From NCBI GenBank assembly GCA_965214955.1, contig CBDCCU010000004.1, positions 231,963 to 295,962 on the forward strand: a stretch of DNA of 64,000 nucleotides. The letters run 5' to 3'. The notes below the pieces were generated by a model. The model made no database searches. It was not told where the DNA came from and saw only the letters and a list, made by a program, of their open reading frames with translations. The position numbers and the translations under genes are program-made. The DNA is from Aliikangiella sp965214955. Lineage in GTDB: Bacteria; Pseudomonadota; Gammaproteobacteria; Enterobacterales; Kangiellaceae. Shown piece by piece: positions 32,502 to 42,083 of the stretch; the stretch's first letter is position 1; each line of letters opens with the position of its first letter.

Positions 32502-33332
32502 CTATCTTCTATAAGTTTTACGTGCTTTTAGTCGTTTTTTAGATTGCCTTTTATGGATTTTCTTATCACCTACTTTTGTTGTTTTATTGGTGCTTTTTAA
32601 GCCGACTAAACCTTCAAAAAGCGCTATTTCACTAGGGTTAAGCTCTTGCCAGCGTCCTCTTTTGAGTGAGCGAGGCAATTCAAATTCGCCATATTGAATG
32701 CGGTGTAAACGCGAAACTTGAATATCTTGCGACTCCCAAATACGGCGCACTTCTCTGTTTTTTCCTTCTCGTAAGCTCACATGATACCAGTGATTACTGC
32801 CTTCGCCGCCAGCATCATGCACCCATTCAAACTTGGCTATGCCATCTTCTAGTTCAACCCCTTCTTTTAGGTTTTTAATCACCTCATCGGTCACTTGCCC
32901 GCGCACTCGTGATGCGTATTTTCTTAGTACCTGATGTGAAGGATGCATAAGCTTATTAGCCAATTCACCATCATTGGTAAAAAAAATCAAACCACTGGTA
33001 TTAATGTCTAAACGTCCTACAGCAATCCAGCGACCACCTTTAACTCGTGGTAAGTTATCAAAAATGGTTGGTCTACCTTCGGGATCTTTGCGCGTGCAAA
33101 TTTCGCCTTCGGGTTTATGATACGCTAACATGCGGCGCTGAAAGTCTTCTTTTGCGGTAAGTTGGAGCAGATTTCCGTCAACTCGAATTTTATCTTTGCT
33201 ACTGGCTCTATCGCCAATCTCAGAAATACTACCATTAACACTTACTCTGCCGGCTTCTATCCAGCGCTCGGCTTCACGCCTTGAGGTTAATCCCGTATTG
33301 GCGATAATTTTTTGCAGTTTTTCATCATTCAT
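32502..33332 (-). CDS. rluB: 23S rRNA pseudouridine(2605) synthase
   Basis: A 276-residue RsuA/RluB-family enzyme that converts U2605 of 23S rRNA to pseudouridine. The N-terminal S4 domain (LQKIIANTGLTSRREAERWI) is followed by the catalytic GRLDINTSGLIFFTNDG (catalytic Asp near residue 103), the MHPSHQVLRKYASRV segment, and the C-terminal EGKNREVRRIWES. The basic tail (about the last 40 residues) is typical of RluB. It is the last gene of the trpS-scpA-scpB-rluB order, a conserved proteobacterial block. Confidence 0.93.
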   Translation of the reverse strand: MNDEKLQKIIANTGLTSRREAERWIEAGRVSVNGSISEIGDRASSKDKIRVDGNLLQLTAKEDFQRRMLAYHKPEGEICTRKDPEGRPTIFDNLPRVKGGRWIAVGRLDINTSGLIFFTNDGELANKLMHPSHQVLRKYASRVRGQVTDEVIKNLKEGVELEDGIAKFEWVHDAGGEGSNHWYHVSLREGKNREVRRIWESQDIQVSRLHRIQYGEFELPRSLKRGRWQELNPSEIALFEGLVGLKSTNKTTKVGDKKIHKRQSKKRLKARKTYRR

Positions 33333-33372
33333 AGGGATTGACCTAGGCTATTTAATTTAGCAAGTTAAGTAA

Positions 33373-34431
33373 TTATTGGTTGTTTTGTTGACTGTTATCT
33401 TCGTCTTTTTTATCTTCGTCTTCTTCACTTGTTATAAGCATAGACTCAATATTCGATTCAACCACTTCTTGTGAAGTTTTTTTAATTCCATTTTCTATTT
33501 GGCTATTAAACTCATCGCTACTCTCATTATCACCATTACTCTCATTATCATCACTGCTAGCATTATCATCACTTAATGAGGTTTTAACGTAGTCCGAAGT
33601 GATTTCTTTTTCTATTGTCTCTACTTTTGAATCATCAATTTCATCACTTTCTAATTCTGAGCCTGGTTCACCTAACGCAAGCTCTGGGTTTAAATCATCT
33701 AAATCTTTAATTTCGGCAAGCGATGGCAGCTCATCTAGGCTTTTCATATTAAAGTAATCAAGAAACTGTTTTGTGGTGGCATAAAGTGATGGTCTACCAG
33801 GCACATCTCTGTGCCCAACCACTCTAATCCATTCACGCTCAAGCATAGTTTTTATAATATAACTACTCACGCTAACACCTCGAACTTCTTCAATCTCACC
33901 CCGAGTAACAGGTTGGCGATAAGCGATAAGTGCTAAGGTTTCTAAGTAGGCGCGCGAGTATTTGGCAGGTTTTTCTTCCCACAAACGTCCAATCCATTCA
34001 GCGTATTCTTGTTTAGACTGATAACGATACCCACTGGCAACTTCTTTTAGCTCAACTCCGCGATCTTCACAATCGGCTTGAAGTGACTCTAATGCTGTTT
34101 TAACTTTTTGTTTGCTTGGTATATTACCCCCTTCAAACAAACGCATTAGCTGATCAATGGTCATTGGCTTGGCAACAGATAGTAAGGTTGCTTCTAAAAT
34201 ACACTTTAACTGCTCTTCGGTTAGCGGCTTAGCGTGGGTATCAGACTTTAACTCAAACGTTTCAGGCTTTTCATTAGTATCATCTATCTTGGGGTTTATG
34301 GCTTCTTTAGAGTTTATGGCTTCTTGTTCAGCATCTTGAGTTGCTATATCTTGGTTATCTTCAATAGCTTCTTCTGGCTCAACATAATTTTCTAGTGAGC
34401 TGTCTGGGTTGTTTTGTTGATTGTTACTCAT
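33373..34431 (-). CDS. scpB: Segregation and condensation protein B, with long acidic tail
   Basis: About 352 residues from the ATG at 34431; a TTG at 34446 is the alternative start. The two winged-helix domains of ScpB occupy about residues 65-230 (LLSVAKPMTIDQLMRLF, ETLALIAYRQPVTRGEIEE with RGVSV, VVGHRDVPGRPSLYATT). Long acidic low-complexity tails flank the core (SLENYVEPEEAIEDNQD and a D/E/S/N-rich C-terminus of about 110 residues), making it longer than many ScpB (about 200). ScpB binds ScpA and, with SMC, helps condense and separate chromosomes. It sits directly after scpA. Confidence 0.92.
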   Translation of the reverse strand: MSNNQQNNPDSSLENYVEPEEAIEDNQDIATQDAEQEAINSKEAINPKIDDTNEKPETFELKSDTHAKPLTEEQLKCILEATLLSVAKPMTIDQLMRLFEGGNIPSKQKVKTALESLQADCEDRGVELKEVASGYRYQSKQEYAEWIGRLWEEKPAKYSRAYLETLALIAYRQPVTRGEIEEVRGVSVSSYIIKTMLEREWIRVVGHRDVPGRPSLYATTKQFLDYFNMKSLDELPSLAEIKDLDDLNPELALGEPGSELESDEIDDSKVETIEKEITSDYVKTSLSDDNASSDDNESNGDNESSDEFNSQIENGIKKTSQEVVESNIESMLITSEEDEDKKDEDNSQQNNQ

Positions 34432-34470
34432 AAAATTTTCTGTCAAATTATTTTATTTAAGGTTTTACTT

Positions 34471-35352
34471 TTATTGAGATTTAGCCCGCACATGAATGGG
34501 TGCATAGGGTTCGCCTTGAACCAGCTCAATTAAAGACTCTTTGGTTAATTCCATTACTGCCATAAAAGTAACAATAATGCCCATTCGCCCTTCTTCCACT
34601 CTAAATAATGAAGCAAAGTCAGTGAAACCATCAGCATTAATCACAGCTAGCACATGCGCCATTTTTTCTCTGATAGATAAGGTTTCTTTTTGAATATGGT
34701 GATGGGTAAACATTTCTGCTCTTTGTAGTACATCTTTTAATGCGCTCAACAAATCACGTAAATCTACATCGGGCAAAGGCTTATCAATATGTAGCTCTGG
34801 TGTTTTCGCTTCGGCTTGATAAAAGTCTTTTTCATAACGCGGCAGTTCGTCAATATCGTGAGCCGCTTTTTTAAAGCGTTCGTATTCTTGCAAGCGACGA
34901 ATTAAATCAGCTCGTGGATCGTCTTCATCATCTTCTAGCTCTGGTCTTGGCAACAAAACACGGCTCTTTATTTCTGCCAGCATTGCCGCCATCACCAAAT
35001 ATTCTGCCGCCAACTCTAGGTTAATGGTTTTCATGATCTCAACATATTCCATATATTGCTCGGTAATGTGAGCAATAGGAATATTTAAAATATCCACGTT
35101 TTGGCGCTTAATTAAATATAAGAGCAAGTCGAGAGGCCCTTCAAAAGCCTCTAAAAAAACCTCTAAAGCATCAGGCGGAATATAAAGATCTTGCGGAACA
35201 TCGCTAACAGGCTCACCACCAACAACGGCAAAGTGCATTTCTTCTTGAGAAAACGACTGATCGGCATTTTCAGAAAGGCTTAACTCAAACTCAGGCGCTT
35301 GATTAGCCTTGGGTTGTATGCTGTTGGTTTCGGGAGATTGGTTTTCGCTCAT
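34471..35352 (-). CDS. scpA: Segregation and condensation protein A
   Basis: A 293-residue kleisin that bridges SMC heads. The N-terminal kleisin helix and core are seen in EVFLEAFEGPLDLLLYLIKR followed by QNVDILNIPIAHITEQYMEY (about residues 65-105), and a helical LAAEYLVMAAMLAEIKSRVL segment follows. The acidic linker EDDEDDPRADLIRRLQEYER is conserved. The C-terminal winged helix is in ITVFMAVMELTKESLIELVQ. scpB follows after 25-40 bp, so both are translated from one operon with trpS. Confidence 0.94.
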   Translation of the reverse strand: MSENQSPETNSIQPKANQAPEFELSLSENADQSFSQEEMHFAVVGGEPVSDVPQDLYIPPDALEVFLEAFEGPLDLLLYLIKRQNVDILNIPIAHITEQYMEYVEIMKTINLELAAEYLVMAAMLAEIKSRVLLPRPELEDDEDDPRADLIRRLQEYERFKKAAHDIDELPRYEKDFYQAEAKTPELHIDKPLPDVDLRDLLSALKDVLQRAEMFTHHHIQKETLSIREKMAHVLAVINADGFTDFASLFRVEEGRMGIIVTFMAVMELTKESLIELVQGEPYAPIHVRAKSQ

Positions 35353-35361
35353 TTGTCTCTA

Positions 35362-36579
35362 CTACCGGTAAGATAACCCCATCACTTCGCGTACATCTTC
35401 CATAGTTTCACGAGCCACCTCGCGAGCTTTTTCCGAGCCTTCGGCAATAATACCGCGAACTAATTCTGGATTTTCTTCAAACTCACGTGCTTTTTCTCTA
35501 AATTCGCCCGTTTCTTTTAGCACACAATCAATCACTGGCTTTTTGCATTCTAGGCAACCAATACCAGCAGTTGTACAGCCTTTTCTTACCCAAGCTTTAA
35601 CATCATCGGGAGAATAAACCTCGTGTAGTTGCCAAACAGGACAATTATCAGGGTTTCCAGGATCGGTTAATCTCACTCTGGCAGGATCGGTTTGCATACG
35701 TTTAATTTTGTTTTCAACCGACTCGGGTGCTTCTCGCATTTCAATGGTATTGTGGTAAGACTTTGACATTTTTTGACCATCTAACCCTGGCATTTTAGAA
35801 ACAGGAGTTAATAGTGCTTGTGGCTCTGGCAATATAATTTTACCGCCGCCTTCAATATAACCTGTTAGGCGTTCTTTATCTCCCAGTGAAATTGAAGCAT
35901 GACCTTCAACTAATGCCCTAGCTCTTTCCAGTGATCCCTCGTTACCTTCTTGCAAATAGTCTTTGCGCAGGTTGTTATAAAGCTTAGCGTTTTTCTTACC
36001 CAATTTTTTAACCGCCGCTTCGGCTTTTTCTTCAAAACCAGGCTCTTTACCATAAACATGGTTAAAGCGGCGAGCAATCTCGCGAGATACTTCAACATGA
36101 GGTACTTGATCGGCTCCTACTGGTACTGCACTTGCTTTGTAAGCCAAAATATCAGCAGTTTGCAATAACGGATAACCTAAAAAACCATAAGTGCTTAAAT
36201 CTTTATCGTTAAGTTTTTCTTGTTGTTCTTTATAAGTTGGTGCGCGTTCTAACCAACTTAGTGGAGTTAACATAGAAAGCAACAAGTGAAGCTCGGCGTG
36301 CTCTGGCACACTCGATTGAATAAATAATGTGGCAGAGCCAGGGTTAATGCCCGATGCTAACCAATCAATCACCATATCCCAAACTGATTGTTCTATAATT
36401 TGTGGAGAATCATAATGAGTGGTTAATACGTGCCAATCTGCAACAAAAAAGAAGCACTCATGTTCGTGTTGCAGTTTTGCCCAATTTTTCAATACACCGT
36501 GATAATGTCCCAAATGTAGTCGTCCAGAAGGACGCATTCCTGATAGAACCCGCAGACTCTGGTGGCCAAGAGCGCTCAA
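35362..36579 (-). CDS. trpS: Tryptophanyl-tRNA synthetase
   Basis: A 405-residue class I synthetase that charges tRNA-Trp. The HIGH-type motif appears in SGRLHLGHYHG and the KMSKS motif as GQKMSKSYHN (about residues 266-275). It has an insertion and a C-terminal cysteine cluster (KGCTTAGIGCLECKKPVIDC) typical of the longer TrpS clade found in Pseudomonas-like bacteria beside scpAB. The start seems to be a TTG at 36579, with GGGGA about 8 bp upstream, in agreement with relatives beginning a few residues before LSGMRPSGRLHLGH. It heads the operon trpS-scpA-scpB-rluB. Confidence 0.95.
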   Translation of the reverse strand: MSALGHQSLRVLSGMRPSGRLHLGHYHGVLKNWAKLQHEHECFFFVADWHVLTTHYDSPQIIEQSVWDMVIDWLASGINPGSATLFIQSSVPEHAELHLLLSMLTPLSWLERAPTYKEQQEKLNDKDLSTYGFLGYPLLQTADILAYKASAVPVGADQVPHVEVSREIARRFNHVYGKEPGFEEKAEAAVKKLGKKNAKLYNNLRKDYLQEGNEGSLERARALVEGHASISLGDKERLTGYIEGGGKIILPEPQALLTPVSKMPGLDGQKMSKSYHNTIEMREAPESVENKIKRMQTDPARVRLTDPGNPDNCPVWQLHEVYSPDDVKAWVRKGCTTAGIGCLECKKPVIDCVLKETGEFREKAREFEENPELVRGIIAEGSEKAREVARETMEDVREVMGLSYR

Positions 36580-36735
36580 TATTTTTCCCCATTAGCGATA
36601 ATCAATATACGAACCGTGCATTATACCCAAGGCAGCATCAATGGTTAATCATTTATTTAGCTCAAATCAAATTGTTTTGAAATTACTAGGTCTGATAAAC
36701 TATAACGCTTTAGCAAAAGCCAGCAACTCATATTT

Positions 36736-37248
36736 ATGTCTACAAGCAGTAACGTCTCAAACAATTCGCAAACAAGCAAAATTACGGTTACCTTGGCCTC
36801 TTTTTGGAAACGCCTAATCGCTTGGGTATACGATTTATTAGGCGGATTAGCCGTATTTATTTTGGCCTTAGTGTTGGGCTATTTAATTGTCTATATCGTT
36901 TCTATGCCTTGGGTAGAAAATGCCGAGCAAGTCTCTAGCTGGCTCAGTAGCAGTATTATTTGGCCCGTTTACTTATTTTTATGTGTCCAATATTTTTATG
37001 CTTGGTGTTGGGTAAAAGGAGGTCAATCTTTAGGCATGAGAACTTGGCGACTAAAAATTTGTAAGCCTAATGGTGACTTACTCACATGGAAAGAAGCTTA
37101 TATTCGTACAATAGTCTCACTTGGTGGCATAGGAACTTTATGGTGTTTAGTTGACGATGAAAAACGCGGTTTGCAAGATATTGCTATTAATAGCCGTGTA
37201 GTTCAGCTTCCGAAAGGTTTTAATCAACCGCAAAAACCGCTAATATAA
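36736..37248 (+). CDS. RDD-family membrane protein
   Basis: A 170-residue inner-membrane protein. The RDD core is visible: KRLIAWVYDLLGGLAVFILA (Arg and Asp residues at the start of membrane helix 1), a central pair of helices (YLFLCVQYFYAW) and the QSLGMRTWRLKI segment followed by DDEKRGLQDIA. RDD proteins have been linked to salt tolerance as Na+/H+ antiporters in some bacteria, but the role here is unknown. It is divergent from trpS. Confidence 0.85.
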   Translation: MSTSSNVSNNSQTSKITVTLASFWKRLIAWVYDLLGGLAVFILALVLGYLIVYIVSMPWVENAEQVSSWLSSSIIWPVYLFLCVQYFYAWCWVKGGQSLGMRTWRLKICKPNGDLLTWKEAYIRTIVSLGGIGTLWCLVDDEKRGLQDIAINSRVVQLPKGFNQPQKPLI

Positions 37249-37259
37249 TTTTAAATGAT

Positions 37260-37282
37260 TTAGGGTTTGTTGATCTTTAGGT
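37260..37282 (+). repeat. Decayed end of repeat family B
   Basis: TTAGGGTTTGTTGATCTTTA closely resembles the family B terminus TAGGGTCTGTTGATCTTT. It lies in the short gap between the RDD gene and the peptidase gene. Confidence 0.45.
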
Positions 37283-37292
37283 TAATTTCAAT

Positions 37293-38612
37293 ATGAATAA
37301 AATTATCTCTGCATTATCTACAACACTGTTGTTTTCATCTGTTGCCTTATCGGTTAACGCAAGCAATATTAACTATCAAAATCTAGTAGACGATGTCACA
37401 GTGCTTGCTAGCGATGAAATGGAAGGTCGTAGAGCAAGCACACCAGGCATTAAAAAAGCAGCAAACTATATTGCTAAACGCTTTGAAGCAATAGGTTTAA
37501 AGCCACTAAAGGGGGAAGGTAGTTTTAAACAATCATTTAGTTTGTATAAAATTGTACCTAACAAGCTAAAAGTAAATTTAGCTGAAAATTTAATTAACGC
37601 TAATAATATAATGGTACTTTCAAGTTATGAAAATTTAAATTGGTCTAATAAAGATAATATTAAGCAGTTGCATATTGGCGAAAAAGACGATTTTAGAAAG
37701 CAAGTATTTGCAATTAATCAAAATCCAGAAAACCTATTAGTTACCGTTGATCCTGCCCACCAAGGAATGTTTAATAATTTTAAAAACTATTTTGGTCGTG
37801 GGCTAACAAAATTCAAAAAAAATAATGGTCCTAGTGCCGTTTTTGTTTTATCTAAAAACACTCAAGTTAAGTCTTTTTCTGTTTCAGTTAAAAGTAAAAT
37901 TGAAACTATTGAGTTTGCTAATGTTGCAGGCATTCTTCCTGGAAAAACAAAACCCAATGAGAAAGTTTTATTCTCGGCACATTATGACCACCTAGGAATT
38001 TCTTTTAAAGAAAAAGACGATAAAATTTTTAATGGCGCCGATGATGACGCATCAGGTACAAGTGCGGTAATCAACCTTGCTGAATATTTTGCTAAAAAAA
38101 ATGATAACCAAAGAACATTAGTTTTTGTTGCCTTTACTGCTGAAGAAATGGGCGGTTATGGATCGCAATATTTTTCCAAACAACTTAAGCCAGACAATAT
38201 TACCGCCATGATCAATATTGAAATGATTGGTAAAGAGTCGGTATTTGGTTCGGGAAGTTTTTGGATGACCGGTTTTGACCGTTCTAACCTTGGTGAAATT
38301 TTAAACCAAACACTTAAACAAAAAGGACTAGAAGTTCACCCCGATCCTTACCCTGCTCAAAATCTTTTTTATCGCTCTGATAATGCCACATTAGCAAGAT
38401 TAGGTGTTCCTGCACATAGTTTTTCAAGTACGCAAATAGATAAAGATCTGCATTATCATAAAACTAGCGATGATATTTCTACATTAGATTTTAAATCAAT
38501 GCATAAGGTAGTAGAAGGTCTTTCTCAAGCAGTTGAGTCATTGGTTGATGGTAGTAAGGCACCTACTAGAGTAGACACATCGGCAGTAACAGCTAAAGGG
38601 TTTTATTTTTAA
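37293..38612 (+). CDS. Secreted M28-family zinc aminopeptidase
   Basis: A 439-residue exported peptidase with a signal peptide (about 1-23). The M28 metal and catalytic residues are all visible: SAHYDHLG (His and Asp), NGADDDASGTSAV (bridging Asp), FTAEEMGGYGSQYF (catalytic Glu pair) and HYHKTSDDIS near the C-terminus (last His). It would release N-terminal amino acids from peptides in the periplasm or medium. The next gene, a methyltransferase-like protein, starts only 8 bp later, so they may form an operon. Confidence 0.92.
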   Translation: MNKIISALSTTLLFSSVALSVNASNINYQNLVDDVTVLASDEMEGRRASTPGIKKAANYIAKRFEAIGLKPLKGEGSFKQSFSLYKIVPNKLKVNLAENLINANNIMVLSSYENLNWSNKDNIKQLHIGEKDDFRKQVFAINQNPENLLVTVDPAHQGMFNNFKNYFGRGLTKFKKNNGPSAVFVLSKNTQVKSFSVSVKSKIETIEFANVAGILPGKTKPNEKVLFSAHYDHLGISFKEKDDKIFNGADDDASGTSAVINLAEYFAKKNDNQRTLVFVAFTAEEMGGYGSQYFSKQLKPDNITAMINIEMIGKESVFGSGSFWMTGFDRSNLGEILNQTLKQKGLEVHPDPYPAQNLFYRSDNATLARLGVPAHSFSSTQIDKDLHYHKTSDDISTLDFKSMHKVVEGLSQAVESLVDGSKAPTRVDTSAVTAKGFYF

Positions 38613-38619
38613 TTTAAAA

Positions 38620-39957
38620 ATGCCTAATAACTTAAGTGCTGCGTTTATCGAATTACTCTCTTGTCCTAAAACAGGAGAGTCTGTTGAACTTGTTGAAAAC
38701 CAGATAAGATCAATTCAAACCAAAGTTCACTATCCTATTGTTAATGATACACCATGGATGCTCACTAACCCATTGCATTCAATGGTAGATTGGAGCGTTA
38801 AACTTAATCACTTTAGACAAATTCTTAGCGACGAAGTTAAAGCGCTTAACATTCAAAAACAATCTTCTCATGTGGTTACGCATAAAAGACTCAATAAGCT
38901 TATTGAAGGAAAATTAAAGTTTATTGATCAAGTCACTCAATTAGTTTCGCCAATATTAAAGGCCAAGGTTTCTAGCAAACCAATTTACGATGCACTGAGT
39001 GATCGAGCACCATCAAGTTTAAATTTACTGAGTTACGAAGCAAACATTTACCGCGATTGGGTTTGGGGCGAAAAAGAAAACCAACAAAGCTTAAATATTG
39101 TTGAGAGATCACTTGGCAATACACAGGTGAATAAACTGTTAGTATTAGGCGCAGGAAGTTGCCGGTTAGCGCTAGATTTGCATAATAAATTAAATCCAAA
39201 ATTAACCATTGCTAACGACATTAATCCGCTATTGTTATTAGCCGCAAAACAGATTATCACCGAAGCTGATTTAGATCTGGTTGAGTTTCCAGCACACCCC
39301 AAAAGCACCGATTCAAGCGCAATATTTCACACTATTTGCGCTTTAAAAAAACCGCCTGAAAATTTTTATTTTTTATTTGCCGATGCAGCTAAACCCGCCA
39401 TAAAAAAACATTGTATTGATTTAATTGTTACCCCTTGGTTAGTTGATGTTCAGCCTTTAGAGCTAAGCCAATTTGCTAATGCTATCAACCAATATTTACC
39501 CATTGGTGGAACTTGGTGTAACTTTGGCAGCTTAGTGTTCAATCAAAACCAAGATGCGCATTGCTATTCAATTGATGAAATAACAATGATTTTAGCAGAG
39601 CAAGGGTTTGAATTAGAAACTCAAGCAGAAGATACAATACCATACTTGCAATCACCTTATAACGCAGGCTATCGAATAGAAACCGTTTTTAGCTGGCGAG
39701 CAAAAAAAGTTAAACACACACAACAAAACAATAAACATCAAAACTTGCCTGACTGGATCATTAATTCTGGTCAGCCTATTCCTCAAAATTCAACGATTAA
39801 TAATTATTTAAATTCTTACCAATTATACAGCGAAATTTTATCGCTTATTGATGATAAAAAAAGCATTAATAAAATTGCCAAACTCATTGCGAAAAAATAT
39901 CAAATTGATGTTGATGAGTCTTTGGCAATGATGAAAGATTTTTTTAAAAAACTATAA
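38620..39957 (+). CDS. Three-part methyltransferase: Trm112-like, N2227/carnosine-type, PqqD-like
   Basis: A 445-residue cytosolic protein. An N-terminal Trm112-like segment (LLSCPKTGESVELVENQIRS, about 12-55) precedes a class I SAM fold with LLVLGAGSCRLALDLHNKL (about 170-188) and NDINPLLLLAAKQI. The later GGTWCNFGSLVFNQN (about 297-311) and the FADA...LIVTPWLVDVQP stretch resemble the N2227 (carnosine N-methyltransferase) family. The last 60 residues (YSEILSLIDDKKSINKIAKL to LAMMKDFFKKL) look like a PqqD-type peptide-binding domain. The combination suggests methylation of a small peptide or of a peptide-bound substrate; this is inference. It follows the M28 peptidase at 8 bp. Confidence 0.6.
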   Translation: MPNNLSAAFIELLSCPKTGESVELVENQIRSIQTKVHYPIVNDTPWMLTNPLHSMVDWSVKLNHFRQILSDEVKALNIQKQSSHVVTHKRLNKLIEGKLKFIDQVTQLVSPILKAKVSSKPIYDALSDRAPSSLNLLSYEANIYRDWVWGEKENQQSLNIVERSLGNTQVNKLLVLGAGSCRLALDLHNKLNPKLTIANDINPLLLLAAKQIITEADLDLVEFPAHPKSTDSSAIFHTICALKKPPENFYFLFADAAKPAIKKHCIDLIVTPWLVDVQPLELSQFANAINQYLPIGGTWCNFGSLVFNQNQDAHCYSIDEITMILAEQGFELETQAEDTIPYLQSPYNAGYRIETVFSWRAKKVKHTQQNNKHQNLPDWIINSGQPIPQNSTINNYLNSYQLYSEILSLIDDKKSINKIAKLIAKKYQIDVDESLAMMKDFFKKL

Positions 39958-39977
39958 TTTTTTTATCTTAAACTCTG

Positions 39978-42044
39978 TTATGCATCAGAATGCTTTCTTT
40001 CAACAAGCGTTAAAATATCATAAATTGCCACTGGATCATTATGCTGATTAGTTACTTCAACCGCCCATGCCACAACACCAGTATGGAACTTATCATCAGG
40101 CTTTTTACCTTTGTTAATTTTACGCTTGCAGGTAAGCTTCACTTGAATGGTATCACCAATAGCAACTGGCTCAACAAAACGTAAATTATCAATGCCGTAA
40201 TTGGCTATAACAGGGCCAACCCCTGGATCAACAAACATTCCAGCGGCAGCAGAGATCACAAAATAACCATGAGCGACTCGCTTTTCAAAGAAAGAATCTT
40301 CTGCGGCTACTTCGTCAAAGTGCGCGTAAAAATGATCACCCGATATACAACCAAAATTAACAATGTCGGCCTCTGTCACCGTACGCCTGTGAGTGGTTAA
40401 AGACTCACCAATTTCAAGCTCTTCAAAATATTTTCTAAACGGATGAACTCTATCGGTTTTAACTTCGGCACCTGGGGTATATTGATTGGTAATCGCCATA
40501 ATTGAAGTGGGTGAACCTTGAATTGCCGTGCGCTGCATATAGTGTTTAATTGCTCGTGCGCCACCTAGCTCTTCGCCGCCACCTGCACGTCCTGGACCAC
40601 CATGAACTAATGGCGCTAATGGCGAGCCATGCCCCGTAGACTCTTTGGCACAATCTCTATCAATCACTAGCATTCTGCCATGATGTGATGCCGTACTTAA
40701 AATAATATCTCGCGCGTTTTCACGGCTTTTGGTAAATACCGAACCCGTTAAAGAGCCTTTACCCATTTTGGCTAACTCAATGGCATCATCAAGATTTTGA
40801 TAAGGCATTAAGGTACTCACAGGGCCAAAAGCTTCAACTTCGTGAGGTGTTAATGTGTTTAGTGGATCTTTACAATGTAGTAAAGTTGGCGCCATAAATG
40901 CGCCTTTGCCTTTTTCGATACCTTGGGTTGAAAAGTGCTCAAAACCATCAAATACACATTCACTAGCTTGTTTAAGTTGCTCAACTGCGGCAAATACATC
41001 ATCACGCTGCGATTTGCCAACCAAAGCCCCCATTCGCACGCCCTCTATGGTGGGATCGCCAATAACCGTTGAAGATAATCTTTTAATTAATGCTTCGGTA
41101 ACCGCATCCACTTTATCTTGCGGGATAATTGCGCGGCGAATTGCAGTACATTTTTGCCCTGCTTTTGTGGTTATTTCACGCGCCACTTCTTTAATGTATA
41201 AGTCAAACTCAGGATCATCGGCAGACACATCAGGGGCTAAAATGCAGCAGTTTAATGAGTCGGCTTCCATGGTAAATGGAATACTTTTAGCAATAATATT
41301 AGGGTGTGTTTTAAGCATTTGCCCTGTAGATGCAGAGCCGGTAAAAGTGACTACATCTTGCTCGGTTAAATGCTCAAAAATATCGCCAACGCTACCGCAA
41401 ATTAATTGAATAGAGCCCTCAGGTAGAATCTTTGATTCAATCATTGCTTTAACCACAGCTTCGGTTAAATAACAGCTTACGGTTCCCGGTTTTACTATAA
41501 CTGGCACTCCAGCAATTAAGGTTGGCGCTATTTTTTCAAGCATTCCCCACACAGGAAAATTAAACGCATTAATATGCAGAGCCACACCTTCTTTTGAGGT
41601 TAAAATATGTTGCCCAACAAAACTGCCGCCCGCCGATAAAGGTTCAACATTGCCCTCAACCACAAAAGTGTCATTATTAAGCTCACGCCTAGCAATACCC
41701 GTGTAGCTAAAAACAGTGCCAATACCGCCCTCAATATCAACCCAAGAGTCTGCTTTGGTTGCGCCAGTCATATAAGAAATACGATAAAACTCATCTTTGC
41801 GATCAAGTAAATATTTAGCCACTAACTTTAGTTTTTCAGCTCGCTCATGGGTGGTTAATTTTCTTAAAGCTACGCCACCTTTTTGTCTGCCGTAGTCTAA
41901 AATATCCCCAAAGCCAGAGGTCAAAGAATTAACCTGTCCGATAACATTATCGTTTACCGAGTTAACGAGCATATCACTTCTGCCATCACCGCTAACCCAC
42001 TGTCCACCAACGTAGCTTTTTATTATGTTTTCACTGTTGCTCAT
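39978..42044 (-). CDS. paaZ: Bifunctional PaaZ-like aldehyde dehydrogenase/enoyl-CoA hydratase
   Basis: A 688-residue fusion. The N-terminal aldehyde dehydrogenase domain (about 1-515) has the family NAD and catalytic segments (NAFNFPVWGMLEKIAP, FTGSASTGQML, GQKCTAIRRAIIP with the catalytic Cys). The C-terminal (R)-specific enoyl-CoA hydratase (MaoC) domain (about 545-680) has RTVTEADIVNFGCISGDHFY and AHGYFVISAAAGMF. In phenylacetate degradation PaaZ opens oxepin-CoA and oxidises the aldehyde. The other paa genes (paaABCDE, paaG, paaJ, paaK) are not seen in this window, so its role could instead be ring cleavage of another aryl-CoA. Confidence 0.9.
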   Translation of the reverse strand: MSNSENIIKSYVGGQWVSGDGRSDMLVNSVNDNVIGQVNSLTSGFGDILDYGRQKGGVALRKLTTHERAEKLKLVAKYLLDRKDEFYRISYMTGATKADSWVDIEGGIGTVFSYTGIARRELNNDTFVVEGNVEPLSAGGSFVGQHILTSKEGVALHINAFNFPVWGMLEKIAPTLIAGVPVIVKPGTVSCYLTEAVVKAMIESKILPEGSIQLICGSVGDIFEHLTEQDVVTFTGSASTGQMLKTHPNIIAKSIPFTMEADSLNCCILAPDVSADDPEFDLYIKEVAREITTKAGQKCTAIRRAIIPQDKVDAVTEALIKRLSSTVIGDPTIEGVRMGALVGKSQRDDVFAAVEQLKQASECVFDGFEHFSTQGIEKGKGAFMAPTLLHCKDPLNTLTPHEVEAFGPVSTLMPYQNLDDAIELAKMGKGSLTGSVFTKSRENARDIILSTASHHGRMLVIDRDCAKESTGHGSPLAPLVHGGPGRAGGGEELGGARAIKHYMQRTAIQGSPTSIMAITNQYTPGAEVKTDRVHPFRKYFEELEIGESLTTHRRTVTEADIVNFGCISGDHFYAHFDEVAAEDSFFEKRVAHGYFVISAAAGMFVDPGVGPVIANYGIDNLRFVEPVAIGDTIQVKLTCKRKINKGKKPDDKFHTGVVAWAVEVTNQHNDPVAIYDILTLVERKHSDA

Positions 42045-42083
42045 TTTAAATCCTGTTTTCTATCATTTTTTATTTTGCTGACT

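Noticed and set aside
40855..41409. A 184-residue plus-strand frame
   Set aside because: It is antisense to the well-conserved dehydrogenase domain of paaZ and has a shadow-like composition.
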